A DNA stretch of 64,000 nucleotides. It comes from Planctomycetaceae bacterium (GTDB lineage Bacteria > Planctomycetota > Planctomycetia > Planctomycetales > Planctomycetaceae). A program made the position numbers and the translations under genes. Position 1 is the first letter of the stretch. Each line of letters begins with the position of its first letter. The stretch covers positions 1 through 64,000 of the forward strand of contig JAKFWA010000017.1 of NCBI GenBank assembly GCA_021732995.1, in the 5' to 3' direction. The notes beneath the pieces were generated by a model that ran no database searches, was not told the origin of the DNA, and was given only the letters and a program-made list of their open reading frames with translations. Below are positions 8,529 to 17,447 of this stretch, piece after piece.

Positions 8529-9467
8529 TTAGAAGTCGACGTTGTTCGCACCCTTCAGCTTCAGCAACTGTCGTGTTTCGGCGGGCGTAGCGATTTCCAG
8601 TGAGAGCGCCGACAGGATGCCTCGAATGTGACTGACCAGTTCCGCGTTATTGCGGGCGAGTTCGCCCTTACGCAGATAGAGATTGTCTTCGAGGCCGACT
8701 CGCACGTTGCCGCCCATGATCGCTCCCATCGTGCAGAGCGGCATCTGGTTTTTGCCCGCCGCCAGAATGGACCAGTGATAGGCGTCGCCGAAGAGACGAT
8801 CCGCAGTCCGTCGCATGTGCATCAAGGATTCGTGGTCGGGACCGATGCCTCCCAGAATGCCGAAGATCGTTTGCACGAACAGTGGCGGCTGGACGAGTTT
8901 CCGATCCAGGAAGTGGGCCAGGTTGTAGAGGTGGCCGATGTCGTAGCACTCGAATTCAAACTTGGAACCGCAACCTTCGCCGACGCGTTTCAGCACTTGC
9001 TCAACGTCCGCGAAGGTGTTGCGGAAGATGTAGTCGCGCGAGGCTTCGAGGGCCTTCGGCTCCCAGTCGTATTTCCACTCGGAATACCGTCCCAGCATCT
9101 GGTAGAGGCCGAAGTTCATCGAGCCCATGTTGAGCGAGCACATCTCCGGCTTGATCCTGAGCGCCGCCTGCAAACGCTCGTCCAGTGTCATGCCGTGCCC
9201 GCCGCCGGTCGTGATGTTGATGACGGCGTCGCACGAGTTCTTGATCTTCGGCAGGAACTTGTAGAAGGTGTTCGGGTCGGGCGTCGGCTTGCCGTCGATG
9301 GGATCGCGAGCGTGCAGGTGCAGAATGGATGCCCCGGCTTGGGCGGCTGCGATCGCCTGATCGGCGATCTCGTCAGGGGTGATCGGCAGGTAAGGCGACA
9401 TCGTCGGCGTGTGGATGGCGCCGGTCACAGCGCAAGTGATGATGACCTTATTCGACGCACTGCTCAT
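8529..9467 (-). CDS. BKACE family enzyme (beta-keto acid cleavage, DUF849)
   Basis: 312 residues starting MSSASNKVIITCAVTGAIHTP, with AAGG upstream. Family enzymes condense a beta-keto acid with acetyl-CoA, giving acetoacetate and a new CoA ester; the prototype is 3-keto-5-aminohexanoate cleavage enzyme of lysine fermentation. Visible signatures: ITCAVTGAIHTP, the zinc-binding His pair in ILHLHARDP, NITTGGG, the MCSLNMGSMNFG strand and EFECYDIGHL. The real substrate cannot be told from sequence, since the family is broad. It is divergent from rpsB. Confidence 0.9.
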   Translation of the reverse strand: MSSASNKVIITCAVTGAIHTPTMSPYLPITPDEIADQAIAAAQAGASILHLHARDPIDGKPTPDPNTFYKFLPKIKNSCDAVINITTGGGHGMTLDERLQAALRIKPEMCSLNMGSMNFGLYQMLGRYSEWKYDWEPKALEASRDYIFRNTFADVEQVLKRVGEGCGSKFEFECYDIGHLYNLAHFLDRKLVQPPLFVQTIFGILGGIGPDHESLMHMRRTADRLFGDAYHWSILAAGKNQMPLCTMGAIMGGNVRVGLEDNLYLRKGELARNNAELVSHIRGILSALSLEIATPAETRQLLKLKGANNVDF

Positions 9468-9586
9468 CAGCGATGACCTTTCAGAACTCGGAAGCGGCAA
9501 CGGGCGGGTTGAATTCGACAATCTGCCGTCCCAATTTGCGACCGAGCGGCGGGTCGGAAGTGCCTAAACCCGCCCGGGCGTGAGGT

Positions 9587-9615
9587 TTGACCGTCCGTTT
9601 CAGTCGGATTAGAGT
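9587..9615 (+). promoter_or_regulatory. putative sigma70 promoter of the rpsB-tsf cluster
   Basis: TTGACC (9587-9592), 17-base spacer, TAGAGT (9610-9615). This gives a leader of about 220 bases before rpsB. The leader holds several short inverted repeats (for example CAAGTC-AAGCC-GACTTG near 9739 and CCCG-GATAA-CGGG near 9818), so S2 autoregulation is conceivable. Confidence 0.5.
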
Positions 9616-9843
9616 CCCGCCAGTTTCCGCCATTGGGGCGGATCGTTTACGTCGCAGAACGTGCTTTTGATCCAACGCTCCTGTCGTCCGAAAGTATTCC
9701 TGCACAAGGGCTTTTGACGACTGGTCACGCAAGTCAAGCCGACTTGTGGGCCTGGACGGGGTGTGCACACGCGACTTGTTTTGTCGTCCGGGAGGATCCT
9801 TGAGACGACGGGTTGCGCCCGGATAACGGGTAGCGGAGTTGAA

Positions 9844-10590
9844 ATGCCAGAACTTAATGTGAAGGACATGCTGGAAGCCGGCGTCCACTTTGGACACAAC
9901 TGCAGCCGGTGGAATCCCAAGATGCGGCAGTACATCTACGGTCGCCGCAACAAGATTCACATCATCGACATCAAGGAAACCGTTCGCGGTTTGCTCCGAG
10001 CCAGCAAGTACCTGGCCGACGTCGCTCAGCACGGCAGCCTGATTCTGTTCGTCGGTACCAAGCGTCAGGCTTCCGAGCCGATCGCGGAATCCGCGCAAGC
10101 CTGCGGAATGCCTTATGTTTCTGAGCGCTGGCTCGGTGGCATGTTGACGAACTTCCGTACGATTCGCAGCCGCCTGAAGCGCCTGGAAGAACTCGAAAAC
10201 CTCGAGACGACCGGCGAAATCAATACGTACTCGAAGAAGATGCAGTCCACGCTCAAGCGTGAGTTCAAGAAGATCAAGCGGAACCTCGAAGGTATCCGCA
10301 CTCTGAACCGCCTGCCTGAGACCGTCGTCGTCATCGATCCGAAGAACGAGAAGAACTGCATTCACGAATGCCGTCTGCTCGGCATCAAGATTGTGGCTCT
10401 GATCGACACCGACTCCGATCCGGACCTGATCGACCTCGCGATCCCCGGCAACGACGACAGCATCCGTTCGATCCGGATCATTCTCGAGCACCTGAGCGCC
10501 GCCGTTAAGGCTGGCAACAGTGCGGCCCCGGCGACTCAGAAGGCCGATGACAACGACAACCTCAAGCCCGTTCCGTCCCTGAAGTCCTAA
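9844..10590 (+). CDS. rpsB: 30S ribosomal protein S2
   Basis: 248 residues starting [27 protein letters not shown], with GGAG 5 bases upstream of the ATG. The family signatures are clear: [70 protein letters not shown] and [22 protein letters not shown]2 sits in the head-body junction of the 30S subunit. The order rpsB-tsf-pyrH-frr is conserved in many bacteria. The frame extends 27 codons upstream, but the S2 N-terminus fixes this start. Confidence 0.98.
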   Translation: MPELNVKDMLEAGVHFGHNCSRWNPKMRQYIYGRRNKIHIIDIKETVRGLLRASKYLADVAQHGSLILFVGTKRQASEPIAESAQACGMPYVSERWLGGMLTNFRTIRSRLKRLEELENLETTGEINTYSKKMQSTLKREFKKIKRNLEGIRTLNRLPETVVVIDPKNEKNCIHECRLLGIKIVALIDTDSDPDLIDLAIPGNDDSIRSIRIILEHLSAAVKAGNSAAPATQKADDNDNLKPVPSLKS

Positions 10591-10686
10591 CTTCGGAATT
10601 CGCTTGTACTTCGATGAATCAGGATGATTCGTCGATTCACGCTCTTTTAACAAGACGTGAACCTGCAGATCTCAGATTGCATCGAA

Positions 10687-10738
10687 ATGACTCGTGCATG
10701 ACCGCAAGTGAGAACCTTCTCGCTTGCGGTCGAGTCAT
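10687..10738 (+). promoter_or_regulatory. long hairpin between rpsB and tsf
   Basis: Outer helix ATGACTC (10687-10693) with GAGTCAT (10732-10738), then an inner 14-pair helix (10700-10713 with 10718-10731, one T-G pair) capped by a four-base loop. There is no T-run after it, so it looks more like a processing or attenuation element than a simple terminator. It ends 33 bases before the tsf start. Confidence 0.6.
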
Positions 10739-10771
10739 TCCCATGCCCTCGCTCAATACAAAGGAAAACAC

Positions 10772-11608
10772 ATGGCCGAAATTACTGCGGCAGCCGTGAA
10801 GGCACTGCGTGACAAACTCAATCTTCCCATGATGGAAGTTAAGCGAGCCCTTACCGAAGCGGGCGGCGACGAAGAGAAGGCGATCGCCATCCTCAAGGAG
10901 CAGTTCAAGAAGGTTCAGGTGAAGCGCGCCGAGAACACGACCTCGGAAGGCCGCATTGCGATCGCCATCAGCGCTGACACTCAGTCGGCCGCGATGGTCG
11001 AACTGCAGTGCGAGTCCGCCCCTGTTGCGTCCAACGACGGCTTCCTCTCACTGGCTCGCCAGTGCGCGAACCAGTTGCTGAACGGTCCGGGCGCTGAGAC
11101 TCCAGATCAGTTGCTGGACCAGCCAGCTCCGGAAGCTGCGGGCAAGACGTTGCGCGCGGTGTGGGAAGACCTCACGAATCAGATCCGCGAGAAGATCGTC
11201 CTGGCACGCATCATCAAGGTGAGCGGCACAACCGGTGGTTACGTCCATCACGACGGCAAGAACGCTTGCTTGCTCGTCGCTGAGGGCAGCGGTGGTAAGA
11301 CCGATGTGCTCCGCGACGTCGCGATGCACGTGACCGCGTTGCGACCCCTGTGCACTCACCCTGAAGAGCTGAACGCTGATGTTGTTTCGGCGGAACGCGC
11401 GAAGCTAGTGACTGAGGCCAAGGCTTCGGGCAAGCCGGAAAACATCGTCGAGAAGATCGTCGATGGTAAGATGAAGACGTTCTACAACGAGCAGGGTGTG
11501 CTGACCTTCCAGCCGTTCGCCAAGGACGATTCAAAGCTGGTCAGCCAGGCTCTGGCAGAGAGCGGCTACAAGGCCAAGAGCTTCGTCCGCTGGACGCTGG
11601 GTAACTGA
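10772..11608 (+). CDS. tsf: elongation factor Ts
   Basis: 278 residues starting MAEITAAAVKALRDKLNLPMMEVKRAL, with AAGGA 6 bases upstream. EF-Ts is the nucleotide exchange factor of EF-Tu. The N-terminal UBA-like helix pair, the central core and the C-terminal ALAESGYKAKSFVRWTLGN fit the family. Unusual: the normally near-invariant TDFV motif, which reaches into the EF-Tu nucleotide site, reads S82-A-P-V (CESAPVASNDGF, residues 80-91), so the Asp-Phe pair is absent. Gene order with rpsB and pyrH supports the assignment. A terminator follows. Confidence 0.96.
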   Translation: MAEITAAAVKALRDKLNLPMMEVKRALTEAGGDEEKAIAILKEQFKKVQVKRAENTTSEGRIAIAISADTQSAAMVELQCESAPVASNDGFLSLARQCANQLLNGPGAETPDQLLDQPAPEAAGKTLRAVWEDLTNQIREKIVLARIIKVSGTTGGYVHHDGKNACLLVAEGSGGKTDVLRDVAMHVTALRPLCTHPEELNADVVSAERAKLVTEAKASGKPENIVEKIVDGKMKTFYNEQGVLTFQPFAKDDSKLVSQALAESGYKAKSFVRWTLGN

Positions 11609-11634
11609 GTTGCCCGACTCAATTGATTGATAGC

Positions 11635-11669
11635 ACGAGGGACAGGAGTCACTGATTTCTGTCCCTCGT
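11635..11669 (+). terminator. rho-independent terminator after tsf
   Basis: Eleven-base perfect stem ACGAGGGACAG (11635-11645) with CTGTCCCTCGT (11659-11669), followed by TTGTTTTG. Confidence 0.85.
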
Positions 11670-11681
11670 TTGTTTTGCATC

Positions 11682-11715
11682 CCACTCGTTCCCAAGCCGA
11701 GCTTGGGAACGAGTT
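11682..11715. repeat. palindrome ACTCGTTCCCAAG
   Basis: ACTCGTTCCCAAG and its exact reverse complement are separated by a short spacer. It lies in the tsf-pyrH gap next to two copies of family B repeats. Possibly an additional hairpin; function unknown. Confidence 0.7.
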
Positions 11716-11738
11716 GATATCGATATTCGCGCGACAAT

Positions 11739-11784
11739 CTCCCCTCGCCCCGGTATTCCGGGGAGAGGGGTTGGGGGTGAGGGG
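11739..11784. repeat. GC-rich palindromic repeat, family B copy 2
   Basis: CTCCCCTCGCCCCGG at one end and GGTGAGGGG at the other. It matches the copy at 20-66, with the repeat in the opposite written orientation to 11871-11916. Confidence 0.85.
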
Positions 11785-11870
11785 CTCAATCGCCGCCTTG
11801 GCTTTGGAACCCTACATCCAAAGGCTGTCCGCAGATTCCTGGTACGCACACACCATCTCATCACGGGGTT

Positions 11871-11916
11871 GCCCCTCACCCCCCAGCCCTCTCTCCAGGT
11901 TACTGGGGCGAGGGGA
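11871..11916. repeat. GC-rich palindromic repeat, family B copy 3
   Basis: GCCCCTCACCCCCCAGCCCT start and GGGGCGAGGGG end. Inverted relative to copy 2; 86 bases of non-repeat sequence separate them. The pair fills most of the tsf-pyrH gap. Confidence 0.85.
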
Positions 11917-12022
11917 ACAAGAGGATTGAGGCAAGTATCGTTGCGAGTTTCGATAACACTGCCGTTGCACCTGGCTCGCTACGTCCTTGGACGCTCGGCT
12001 ATCTCACTTCAGGAATCCCGTT

Positions 12023-12775
12023 ATGAGCAGTTCTTCCGACGCTCCCATTAACCCCGCTTTCAAGCGCGTCCTGCTGAAACTCAGCGGCAACAGCTTCTGC
12101 CGTTCCGGTGAGTCCGGCATCACGATGGCCGAAGTCAGCAACGTGTCCGAACAGATTCGCCGCATTCACAAGGCCGGTGTGCAACTGGCGATCGTGTGCG
12201 GTGGCGGCAACATTCTGCGAGGCCGTGACTTCGCTGCCGTCAGTGCCGCGATTCAAGCTCCGACCGCGCATTACATGGGCATGCTCGCGACCTGTATCAA
12301 CGGGCTCGCTCTGCAAGACGCGCTGGAGAACGTCGGTGTGCCGACTCGCCTGCAGACTGCTATCCGCATGGAAGGCGTCGCTGAGCCGTTCATTCGCCGC
12401 CGCTGCATCCGGCATCTCGAAAAGGGCCGTGTCGTGATCCTCGCGGCTGGCACAGGCAGCCCGTTCGTGACGACGGACACCGCCGCCGCGCTGCGTGCCC
12501 GTGAGATCGCTGCGGATGTTGTGCTTAAGGCAACTCGAGTAGACGGCATCTATGCGGATGACCCGGAGAAGAACCCGCACGCGATTCGTTATTCAGACAT
12601 CACGCACCAGGATATTTTGAAACAGGGACTCAAGGTGATGGACGCGCAGGCGATTCATCACTGTATGGAACAGAACATTCCCATCATCGTGTTCAACTAC
12701 CAGAAGCCCGGTAACCTGGAACGCGTCATCTGCGGCGAGAAGATTGGCACACGAGTCGGCAATCCGGTCAAGTAG
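12023..12775 (+). CDS. pyrH: UMP kinase
   Basis: 250 residues starting [25 protein letters not shown], with AGGA 8 bases upstream. It phosphorylates UMP to UDP with ATP in the cytoplasm (amino acid kinase fold). Visible motifs: [60 protein letters not shown], and [18 protein letters not shown]. It lies in the standard tsf-pyrH-frr order but is separated from tsf by 414 bases holding a terminator and repeats, so it probably has its own promoter. Confidence 0.97.
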   Translation: MSSSSDAPINPAFKRVLLKLSGNSFCRSGESGITMAEVSNVSEQIRRIHKAGVQLAIVCGGGNILRGRDFAAVSAAIQAPTAHYMGMLATCINGLALQDALENVGVPTRLQTAIRMEGVAEPFIRRRCIRHLEKGRVVILAAGTGSPFVTTDTAAALRAREIAADVVLKATRVDGIYADDPEKNPHAIRYSDITHQDILKQGLKVMDAQAIHHCMEQNIPIIVFNYQKPGNLERVICGEKIGTRVGNPVK

Positions 12776-12938
12776 CTGATTCGCTAATCCACTGACGCCA
12801 TCGAATTGCAGGTCGTTGTGACGCTCGCCAGAATCCGCGTGACCGGCTGACGACGAGCGACAACACGTCAGACACGGCCTCCCAATTTCGGGACGAGTGC
12901 CGCGAGCACTAAATCTGATTCTTCTATGAGGTTCTCTT

Positions 12939-13499
12939 ATGGATCAGGACGAGATTCTGTTAGACACCGAGGAACGTATGGAGAAGGCCGTCACGGTCTT
13001 CAAGGATCACCTCGGCGGTCTGCGTACTGGACGAGCTAACCCCGGCCTGGTCGATTCGATTCGCGTGGAAGCGTATGGCTCACCAACGCCGTTGAAGCAG
13101 ATCGCGAACATCTCGGTTCCTGAACCGCAGCAGATCGCCATTCGCCCGTTTGATGGCGGCATGGTAGCGGCCATCGTCAAGGCGATTCAGGCGAGCGACA
13201 TGGGTCTGGCCCCGCAGTCCGACGGCCGCCTGATTCGTCTCAACATTCCGCCGCTCTCGACGGAGACTCGTCGCAAGCTGGCGAACCGCATCAAGGAACT
13301 GGCGGAAGAAGCGCGCGTCGCCATTCGCAACGTGCGCCGCGATGGCAACAAGCACGCTGACACGTCCCACAAAGACAAGCTGCTGACCGAAGACGATCTC
13401 GAACGCGTCAAGGAAGAGGTTCAGGAGCTGACCAAGAAGTACGAAGGCATGGTCAACACCATGGCCACCGATAAAGAGAAGGCGATCATGGAAGACTAG
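12939..13499 (+). CDS. frr: ribosome recycling factor
   Basis: 186 residues, normal family length. With EF-G it splits post-termination ribosomes. Signatures: LGGLRTGRANPGLVDSIRVEAYG, TPLKQIANISVPEPQQIAI, LPP-type segment RLNIPPLSTETRRKLANRIK, and VAIRNVRRDGNKHAD. GAGG lies upstream of the ATG. A strong hairpin terminator follows, closing the rpsB-tsf-pyrH-frr block. Confidence 0.98.
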   Translation: MDQDEILLDTEERMEKAVTVFKDHLGGLRTGRANPGLVDSIRVEAYGSPTPLKQIANISVPEPQQIAIRPFDGGMVAAIVKAIQASDMGLAPQSDGRLIRLNIPPLSTETRRKLANRIKELAEEARVAIRNVRRDGNKHADTSHKDKLLTEDDLERVKEEVQELTKKYEGMVNTMATDKEKAIMED

Positions 13500-13542
13500 A
13501 TCGCCGCTGCGGTCTGAATTCTTCTCGGTTGCTAACGATTCA

Positions 13543-13572
13543 CAAGCCCGGCAGTTCACGCTGCCGGGCTTG
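13543..13572 (+). terminator. rho-independent terminator after frr
   Basis: Twelve-base perfect stem CAAGCCCGGCAG (13543-13554) with CTGCCGGGCTTG (13561-13572) and a 6-base loop, then TGTTGTTG. Confidence 0.85.
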
Positions 13573-13600
13573 TGTTGTTGAAGAATACGTTCGGCGCCCG

Positions 13601-13800
13601 GCCAGGAGACTGTCCAAGTCGTCGTAGGTAGGGATTCCATCCCGACCAGCAGCGGGGACAAGGTCGGTAAGTGGCAACATGACACATCGTCAAGGAGCAG
13701 TCAGCAGGCTCTGAATTGCTTGCAGTCTTGTTAGTGTTGTAAGTCGCCGCACTCGCAGACCGGTCGAGAAGGATTCTCGACCTACTCGGACGCGCTTCTA
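13601..13800. repeat. about 200-base interspersed repeat, family A copy 1
   Basis: Shares long stretches with 19210-19407: GTCGTAGGT-GGGATTCCATC, CAGTCAGCAGGCTCTGAATT, AAGTCGCCG-ACTCG, then GTCGAGAAGGATTCTC and ACCTACTCGGACGC. The element ends in CTAG, whose CTA is the minus-strand stop codon of the permease gene. The other copy shows the same arrangement at a different gene. Confidence 0.9.
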
Positions 13801-15159
13801 GCTGACTCCGTGCGGGCTGGGGGGGATGCCGGGTTCGCTGTGCAGGGCGATTTCGCGTTCCAGTTGCTCAACAACTTCGGGTTCAAGCACGTGTTCGATG
13901 TCGTCGGCCAGGCGGTCCACGTGACTGGCACCGAAGTCGGCACAGTGGATGAGATACAGTTCCCACAGCCGGTGATTGCGGACGATCCGCTGTGATTCGA
14001 TGGCTCCCAGTTGAGTCAGTCGCCAGCCGTCACTGACGTCGAACCGCACCATGCCGTCGATCAGGTTGCGCGAGATCAACTGCCTCAATCGGCGGGCATT
14101 CCAGGAACGCTTTTGCTGTAGCTCCGTGAAGCCCACCGGGCGGGATGTCAGGTGCTCGGGACTCAAGGGACCGGAATGTGGAACGGTCAATTCAAGGATC
14201 TCGTACATCGCTCGCAGCAGGTCGTGTCTCTCGACGCGATGACGGACATCACGCATCTGCAGCCAGCGTTTGACGAGACCGCCCTGACGTCCAAACAGCA
14301 GGCTGATGAGGAACAGCGCGGTGCCCGCCAGCACAATGGTCGGACCGCTCGCCAATTTGGGAACGACCGCACTGGCTGCCGTACCCAGAAAGGCACTGCC
14401 GCCTCCGAAGGCTGCCGCGATCACGACCAGCCGTTTCAAGTCATGAGTCCAAAACCGAGCTGCGGTCGCGGGGGTGATCAGCAGAGCGACCATCAGCACG
14501 CCGACGCTCTGCAGACCAATCACGGTCACAGCCACGACCAGTGCCATCAGGCCCAGATCCAGCACGAAGACCGGCCAGCCTTGAGCCGTCGCGAAGTCTT
14601 CATCGAAGGACAAGATCGACAACTCTTTGAACATCAGCGCGCACAGGATCAGCACGCACACGGCCGCCTTTGCGATGAGCGACACGTCGCCAGCCGTCAT
14701 CGTGGATGCCGCGCCCAGAATGAAGTGCTGCAGGCCAGCCTGATTACCGGTGGGTAACTCCTGCACCACTTTGAAGAGCACCGCTCCGCCGCCGAAGAAG
14801 ATACCCAGTACGGTTGCCAGTGCCGCGTCGGGTTTGGTGGAAGACCAGCGGCGAATGACGCTCATGGTGCCAATCGCCAGCAGGCCCGCGACCGTCGCTC
14901 CGATCAGCAGGTGCGGTAGTGAGCGACCGGAACCCGGAGAGACCATCTCGCCAATCAGAAACGCAAGGGCGACTCCCGGCAGTGCGGCGTGACTGACGAG
15001 GTCACCCACCAGAGCCTGCTTGCGCAGCAGCATGAACGTGCCGACGATGCCCGCGCTCGCGCCCAGCAGTGTGGTACCCAGCAACACGACTCGCGTGTTG
15101 TAGTCAGCCAGAGTGATCAACCGCAGAAATTCGCTGACTGCCAGCAAGGCGGGGCTCAT
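13798..15159 (-). CDS. metal ABC transporter permease fused to a DtxR/MntR-like domain
   Basis: 453 residues. Residues 1 to about 295 are an ABC-3 family permease (ZnuB/MntB type) with eight or nine membrane helices, including [24 protein letters not shown] and [21 protein letters not shown]. Residues about 300-453 resemble iron-dependent repressors: a winged-helix-like part ([10 protein letters not shown] to [18 protein letters not shown]) and a dimerisation segment [20 protein letters not shown] followed by [16 protein letters not shown] and a terminal PPSPHG, the usual DtxR/MntR pattern. Substrate is probably Mn, Zn or Fe. Its ATG overlaps the ATPase stop (ATGA), implying coupled translation. 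No solute-binding protein is adjacent. The stop codon lies in repeat family A. Confidence 0.88.
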   Translation of the reverse strand: MSPALLAVSEFLRLITLADYNTRVVLLGTTLLGASAGIVGTFMLLRKQALVGDLVSHAALPGVALAFLIGEMVSPGSGRSLPHLLIGATVAGLLAIGTMSVIRRWSSTKPDAALATVLGIFFGGGAVLFKVVQELPTGNQAGLQHFILGAASTMTAGDVSLIAKAAVCVLILCALMFKELSILSFDEDFATAQGWPVFVLDLGLMALVVAVTVIGLQSVGVLMVALLITPATAARFWTHDLKRLVVIAAAFGGGSAFLGTAASAVVPKLASGPTIVLAGTALFLISLLFGRQGGLVKRWLQMRDVRHRVERHDLLRAMYEILELTVPHSGPLSPEHLTSRPVGFTELQQKRSWNARRLRQLISRNLIDGMVRFDVSDGWRLTQLGAIESQRIVRNHRLWELYLIHCADFGASHVDRLADDIEHVLEPEVVEQLEREIALHSEPGIPPSPHGVS

Positions 15160-15971
15160 GTGGTCGAGCCTCCCTGCATCGTCGTCATGCGCAGGGCGAC
15201 TTGATCCAGCAGAGCCAGCTTGCCGCCGTACGTCGTTCGCAGGTTCTCGGTGGTGAAGGTGGTTGCGACCGGGCCGCTGGCGATCAGGCGCACGTTGAGC
15301 AGCAGCACTTCATCAAAGTATTCCGGCACGGTCTGCAGGTCGTGATGCACGACCAGCGCGGTGCGTCCGGCGTTCTTGAGTTCGCGCAGCACTTCCACGA
15401 TCGCACGCTCGGTCGCGGCATCCACTCCCGCGAACGGTTCATCCATCAGGTAGAGGTCAGCATTCTGAGCCAAGGCTCGCGCGAGGAACACACGCTGCTG
15501 TTGACCTCCGGAAAGCTGACTGATTTGACGCATCGCGTAGTCTGCCATGCCCACGCGGTCCAATGCCGCCATCGCGGCTTGACGATGTTTCATACGCACG
15601 GGCCGGAACCAGCCGATCTGCCGGTACAGCCCCATCGTGACGACTTCTAATGCGTTGATCGGGAAGTCCCAATCGACGGACGTGCGTTGCGGCACATAGC
15701 CGACTCGCGAGCGTTGTGCTCCATAAGGTTGCCCGAAGAAGCCCACGCTGCCGGATGCAGACGGAATCAGATTCAGCACGGCCTTGATAAGCGTACTTTT
15801 GCCCGCGCCATTCGGACCGACGATCGCAATCAACTTGCCTGCCGGTGCCGCATAGTCGATGTCCCACAACACAGGTCGATGCTGATAGGCCACGGTCATG
15901 TCGTGAATCGACAGTGGCGAATCTGCCGGATGCTCGTTCGGATCGACCATTTGCTGCGGAGAATTCGACAT
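15156..15971 (-). CDS. metal ABC transporter ATP-binding protein
   Basis: 271 residues. ABC ATPase of the ZnuC/MntA type: Walker [11 protein letters not shown]-loop in [16 protein letters not shown] (the VPQR/DWDFPI segment is typical of the manganese/zinc group), signature LSGGQQQR, Walker B LYLMDEPF, and the switch His in VVHHDL. It powers the permease encoded by the overlapping downstream gene on the cytoplasmic side. An N-terminal extension of about 20 residues precedes the nucleotide-binding domain. Confidence 0.93.
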   Translation of the reverse strand: MSNSPQQMVDPNEHPADSPLSIHDMTVAYQHRPVLWDIDYAAPAGKLIAIVGPNGAGKSTLIKAVLNLIPSASGSVGFFGQPYGAQRSRVGYVPQRTSVDWDFPINALEVVTMGLYRQIGWFRPVRMKHRQAAMAALDRVGMADYAMRQISQLSGGQQQRVFLARALAQNADLYLMDEPFAGVDAATERAIVEVLRELKNAGRTALVVHHDLQTVPEYFDEVLLLNVRLIASGPVATTFTTENLRTTYGGKLALLDQVALRMTTMQGGSTT

Positions 15972-16079
15972 GAACTTGCCTTTGCGAGGCTTCAGACATT
16001 CAGACTCAGGTGATCCATCAGGAAGCGAAACGCTGGTCGATTCGATCGTTCAGCAGAGTTCAGAGCGAGCGTCTGCTGA

Positions 16080-16934
16080 TTAGTGCCCGCAGCCACCCTC
16101 ACCGCACGACGTGCCACAACCAGACGATGCCTCAGGCTCCAGGAACGAAACCAGATCGATGCGATTCAATCCATACTGCAACGCCAACTCCGTCCTGAGC
16201 ACGGCGAAGTCAGGCACGAACTCGCCGAGGTAATAGAGGATAGCAATGCCACCCTCGCACAGCACTTCGCCGTCCACGATCTCAATCGGCAACTGCATAC
16301 GAATCGCACTCTCGCAGGCTGATTGAATCAGTTGGCTCAGCAGCGTGGTGTTGGCCGCTTGCTGAGACACATCGATTGCGGAGGCAGCTCGCAACAAGGC
16401 CCCGGCCTTTTTCTGAGCTGCGTCGGCAACTCGTGCTGCTCCCAGAAACTCACCCAACTCAACGCCGCGAGTGGTTTCGACAATCACCTGCTCGCGCAAC
16501 TGACAACTCACAGCTTCAGCAGTCGAAAAGATGCCGACCCAGCCCAGACGGCTGTAGCGCACCAAGTGATACTGAGACGTATCCACCGCAGCCGCGGGCT
16601 TCGTCTCAATGACCGGTTCAGGCGGCGGTTGATCGATCCAGGCTCGACGGTCAGCGTCGACTCGCACGGCAGCGCGCTGCACGTGAAAGCCGCGATGATC
16701 GACGCAATCACCCGTGTGGCTGTCGAACTTCCAGCCATGCCACGGACACGTCACGCAGCCGTCTTCGATGGTTCCATCAACGAGCGGTGCTCCCTTATGC
16801 GGGCAGCGGCCCGACACCGCGAACCATTCTTCGCCGTCGCGAAAGATCGCCCATTCAGCACCATCCAGCCAAGCCGTTATCCCGCCGCCCGTTGTTGCAG
16901 GAAGTTCGTCAGCAATAAGCACCCAGTTCGACAT
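16080..16934 (-). CDS. Rieske [2Fe-2S] domain fused to a PSP1-like domain
   Basis: 284 residues from the ATG (MSNWVLIADELP); a TTG three codons upstream is less likely. Residues 1-105 are a Rieske ferredoxin-type domain with ligands C44-P-H46 and C63-P-W-H66 (CPHKGAPL, CPWHGWKFD). After a Pro-rich linker, residues about 118-270 resemble the PSP1 domain: YHLVRYSRLGWVGIF, VIVETTRGVELGEFLG, then CESAIRMQLPIEIVDGEVLC and ILYYLGEFVPDFAVLRTELA. The end is Cys-rich (GCGTSCGEGGCGH), as in many bacterial PSP1 proteins. PSP1 function is poorly known. The fusion suggests that an iron-sulfur cluster tunes PSP1 activity; this is inference. Confidence 0.75.
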   Translation of the reverse strand: MSNWVLIADELPATTGGGITAWLDGAEWAIFRDGEEWFAVSGRCPHKGAPLVDGTIEDGCVTCPWHGWKFDSHTGDCVDHRGFHVQRAAVRVDADRRAWIDQPPPEPVIETKPAAAVDTSQYHLVRYSRLGWVGIFSTAEAVSCQLREQVIVETTRGVELGEFLGAARVADAAQKKAGALLRAASAIDVSQQAANTTLLSQLIQSACESAIRMQLPIEIVDGEVLCEGGIAILYYLGEFVPDFAVLRTELALQYGLNRIDLVSFLEPEASSGCGTSCGEGGCGH

Positions 16935-16977
16935 GCGGATCAAGGCTTCTACGAAAATCGTCTACGAGTGAATCTAA

Positions 16978-17337
16978 TCAGCTCTGCTTGAGGCGACTGA
17001 TCGCCTGCTCGCGAGTGGCGGAAACGGTCCACAGTTTGTCCGCCTGGGTGATGTCCAGCACCTGGCTGCAGACTCCCGTCGCGCAGCAGCACGCCATTTT
17101 GCCGTTGCGAGTCGTCAGTCGTCGCCAGAAGCGAAACAAGCTGCCGAGGAACACGGAGCCGAAGAACTTCGTGTCCGTCATATCAAACACAACGAGCGGC
17201 GGGTTTACAGTTTGAGCGATGTCCAGCAGGCTTTTGGAGACCAATTCCAGCTTTTGGGGATTGAGGTTGTCATATTCTTCTCCCAGCCGAACGACGGTGA
17301 CTCCATCTTCCGTCAGAACCTGGAATTCAGACTTCAT
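16978..17337 (-). CDS. STAS-domain protein (anti-sigma factor antagonist-like)
   Basis: 119 residues starting MKSEFQVLTEDGVTVVRLGEEYDN, with AAGGA 7 bases upstream. The single domain matches STAS: an N-terminal beta strand pair, VVFDMTDTKFFGSVFLGSLFRF with a serine at the usual phosphorylation position (FFGS), and a C-terminal helix. Such proteins bind anti-sigma factors in partner-switching or other regulatory complexes. No kinase or sigma factor gene is adjacent, so the partner is unknown. It ends 44 bases before the Rieske-PSP1 start and may be co-transcribed. Confidence 0.8.
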   Translation of the reverse strand: MKSEFQVLTEDGVTVVRLGEEYDNLNPQKLELVSKSLLDIAQTVNPPLVVFDMTDTKFFGSVFLGSLFRFWRRLTTRNGKMACCCATGVCSQVLDITQADKLWTVSATREQAISRLKQS

Positions 17338-17447
17338 GATGACTTCCTTGCTGGGCGATTTGCGGGCCGTCAAACTCACGCTTCCCGGTAGAATTCGCCG
17401 GGATTTTGGGCGAGGTCAGAAACCATCTTAGTCGTTCGGAGCAAGAC

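Noticed and set aside
9481-10653. 390-residue minus-strand ORF
   Set aside because: Antisense to rpsB; composition is typical of a GC-rich shadow frame.
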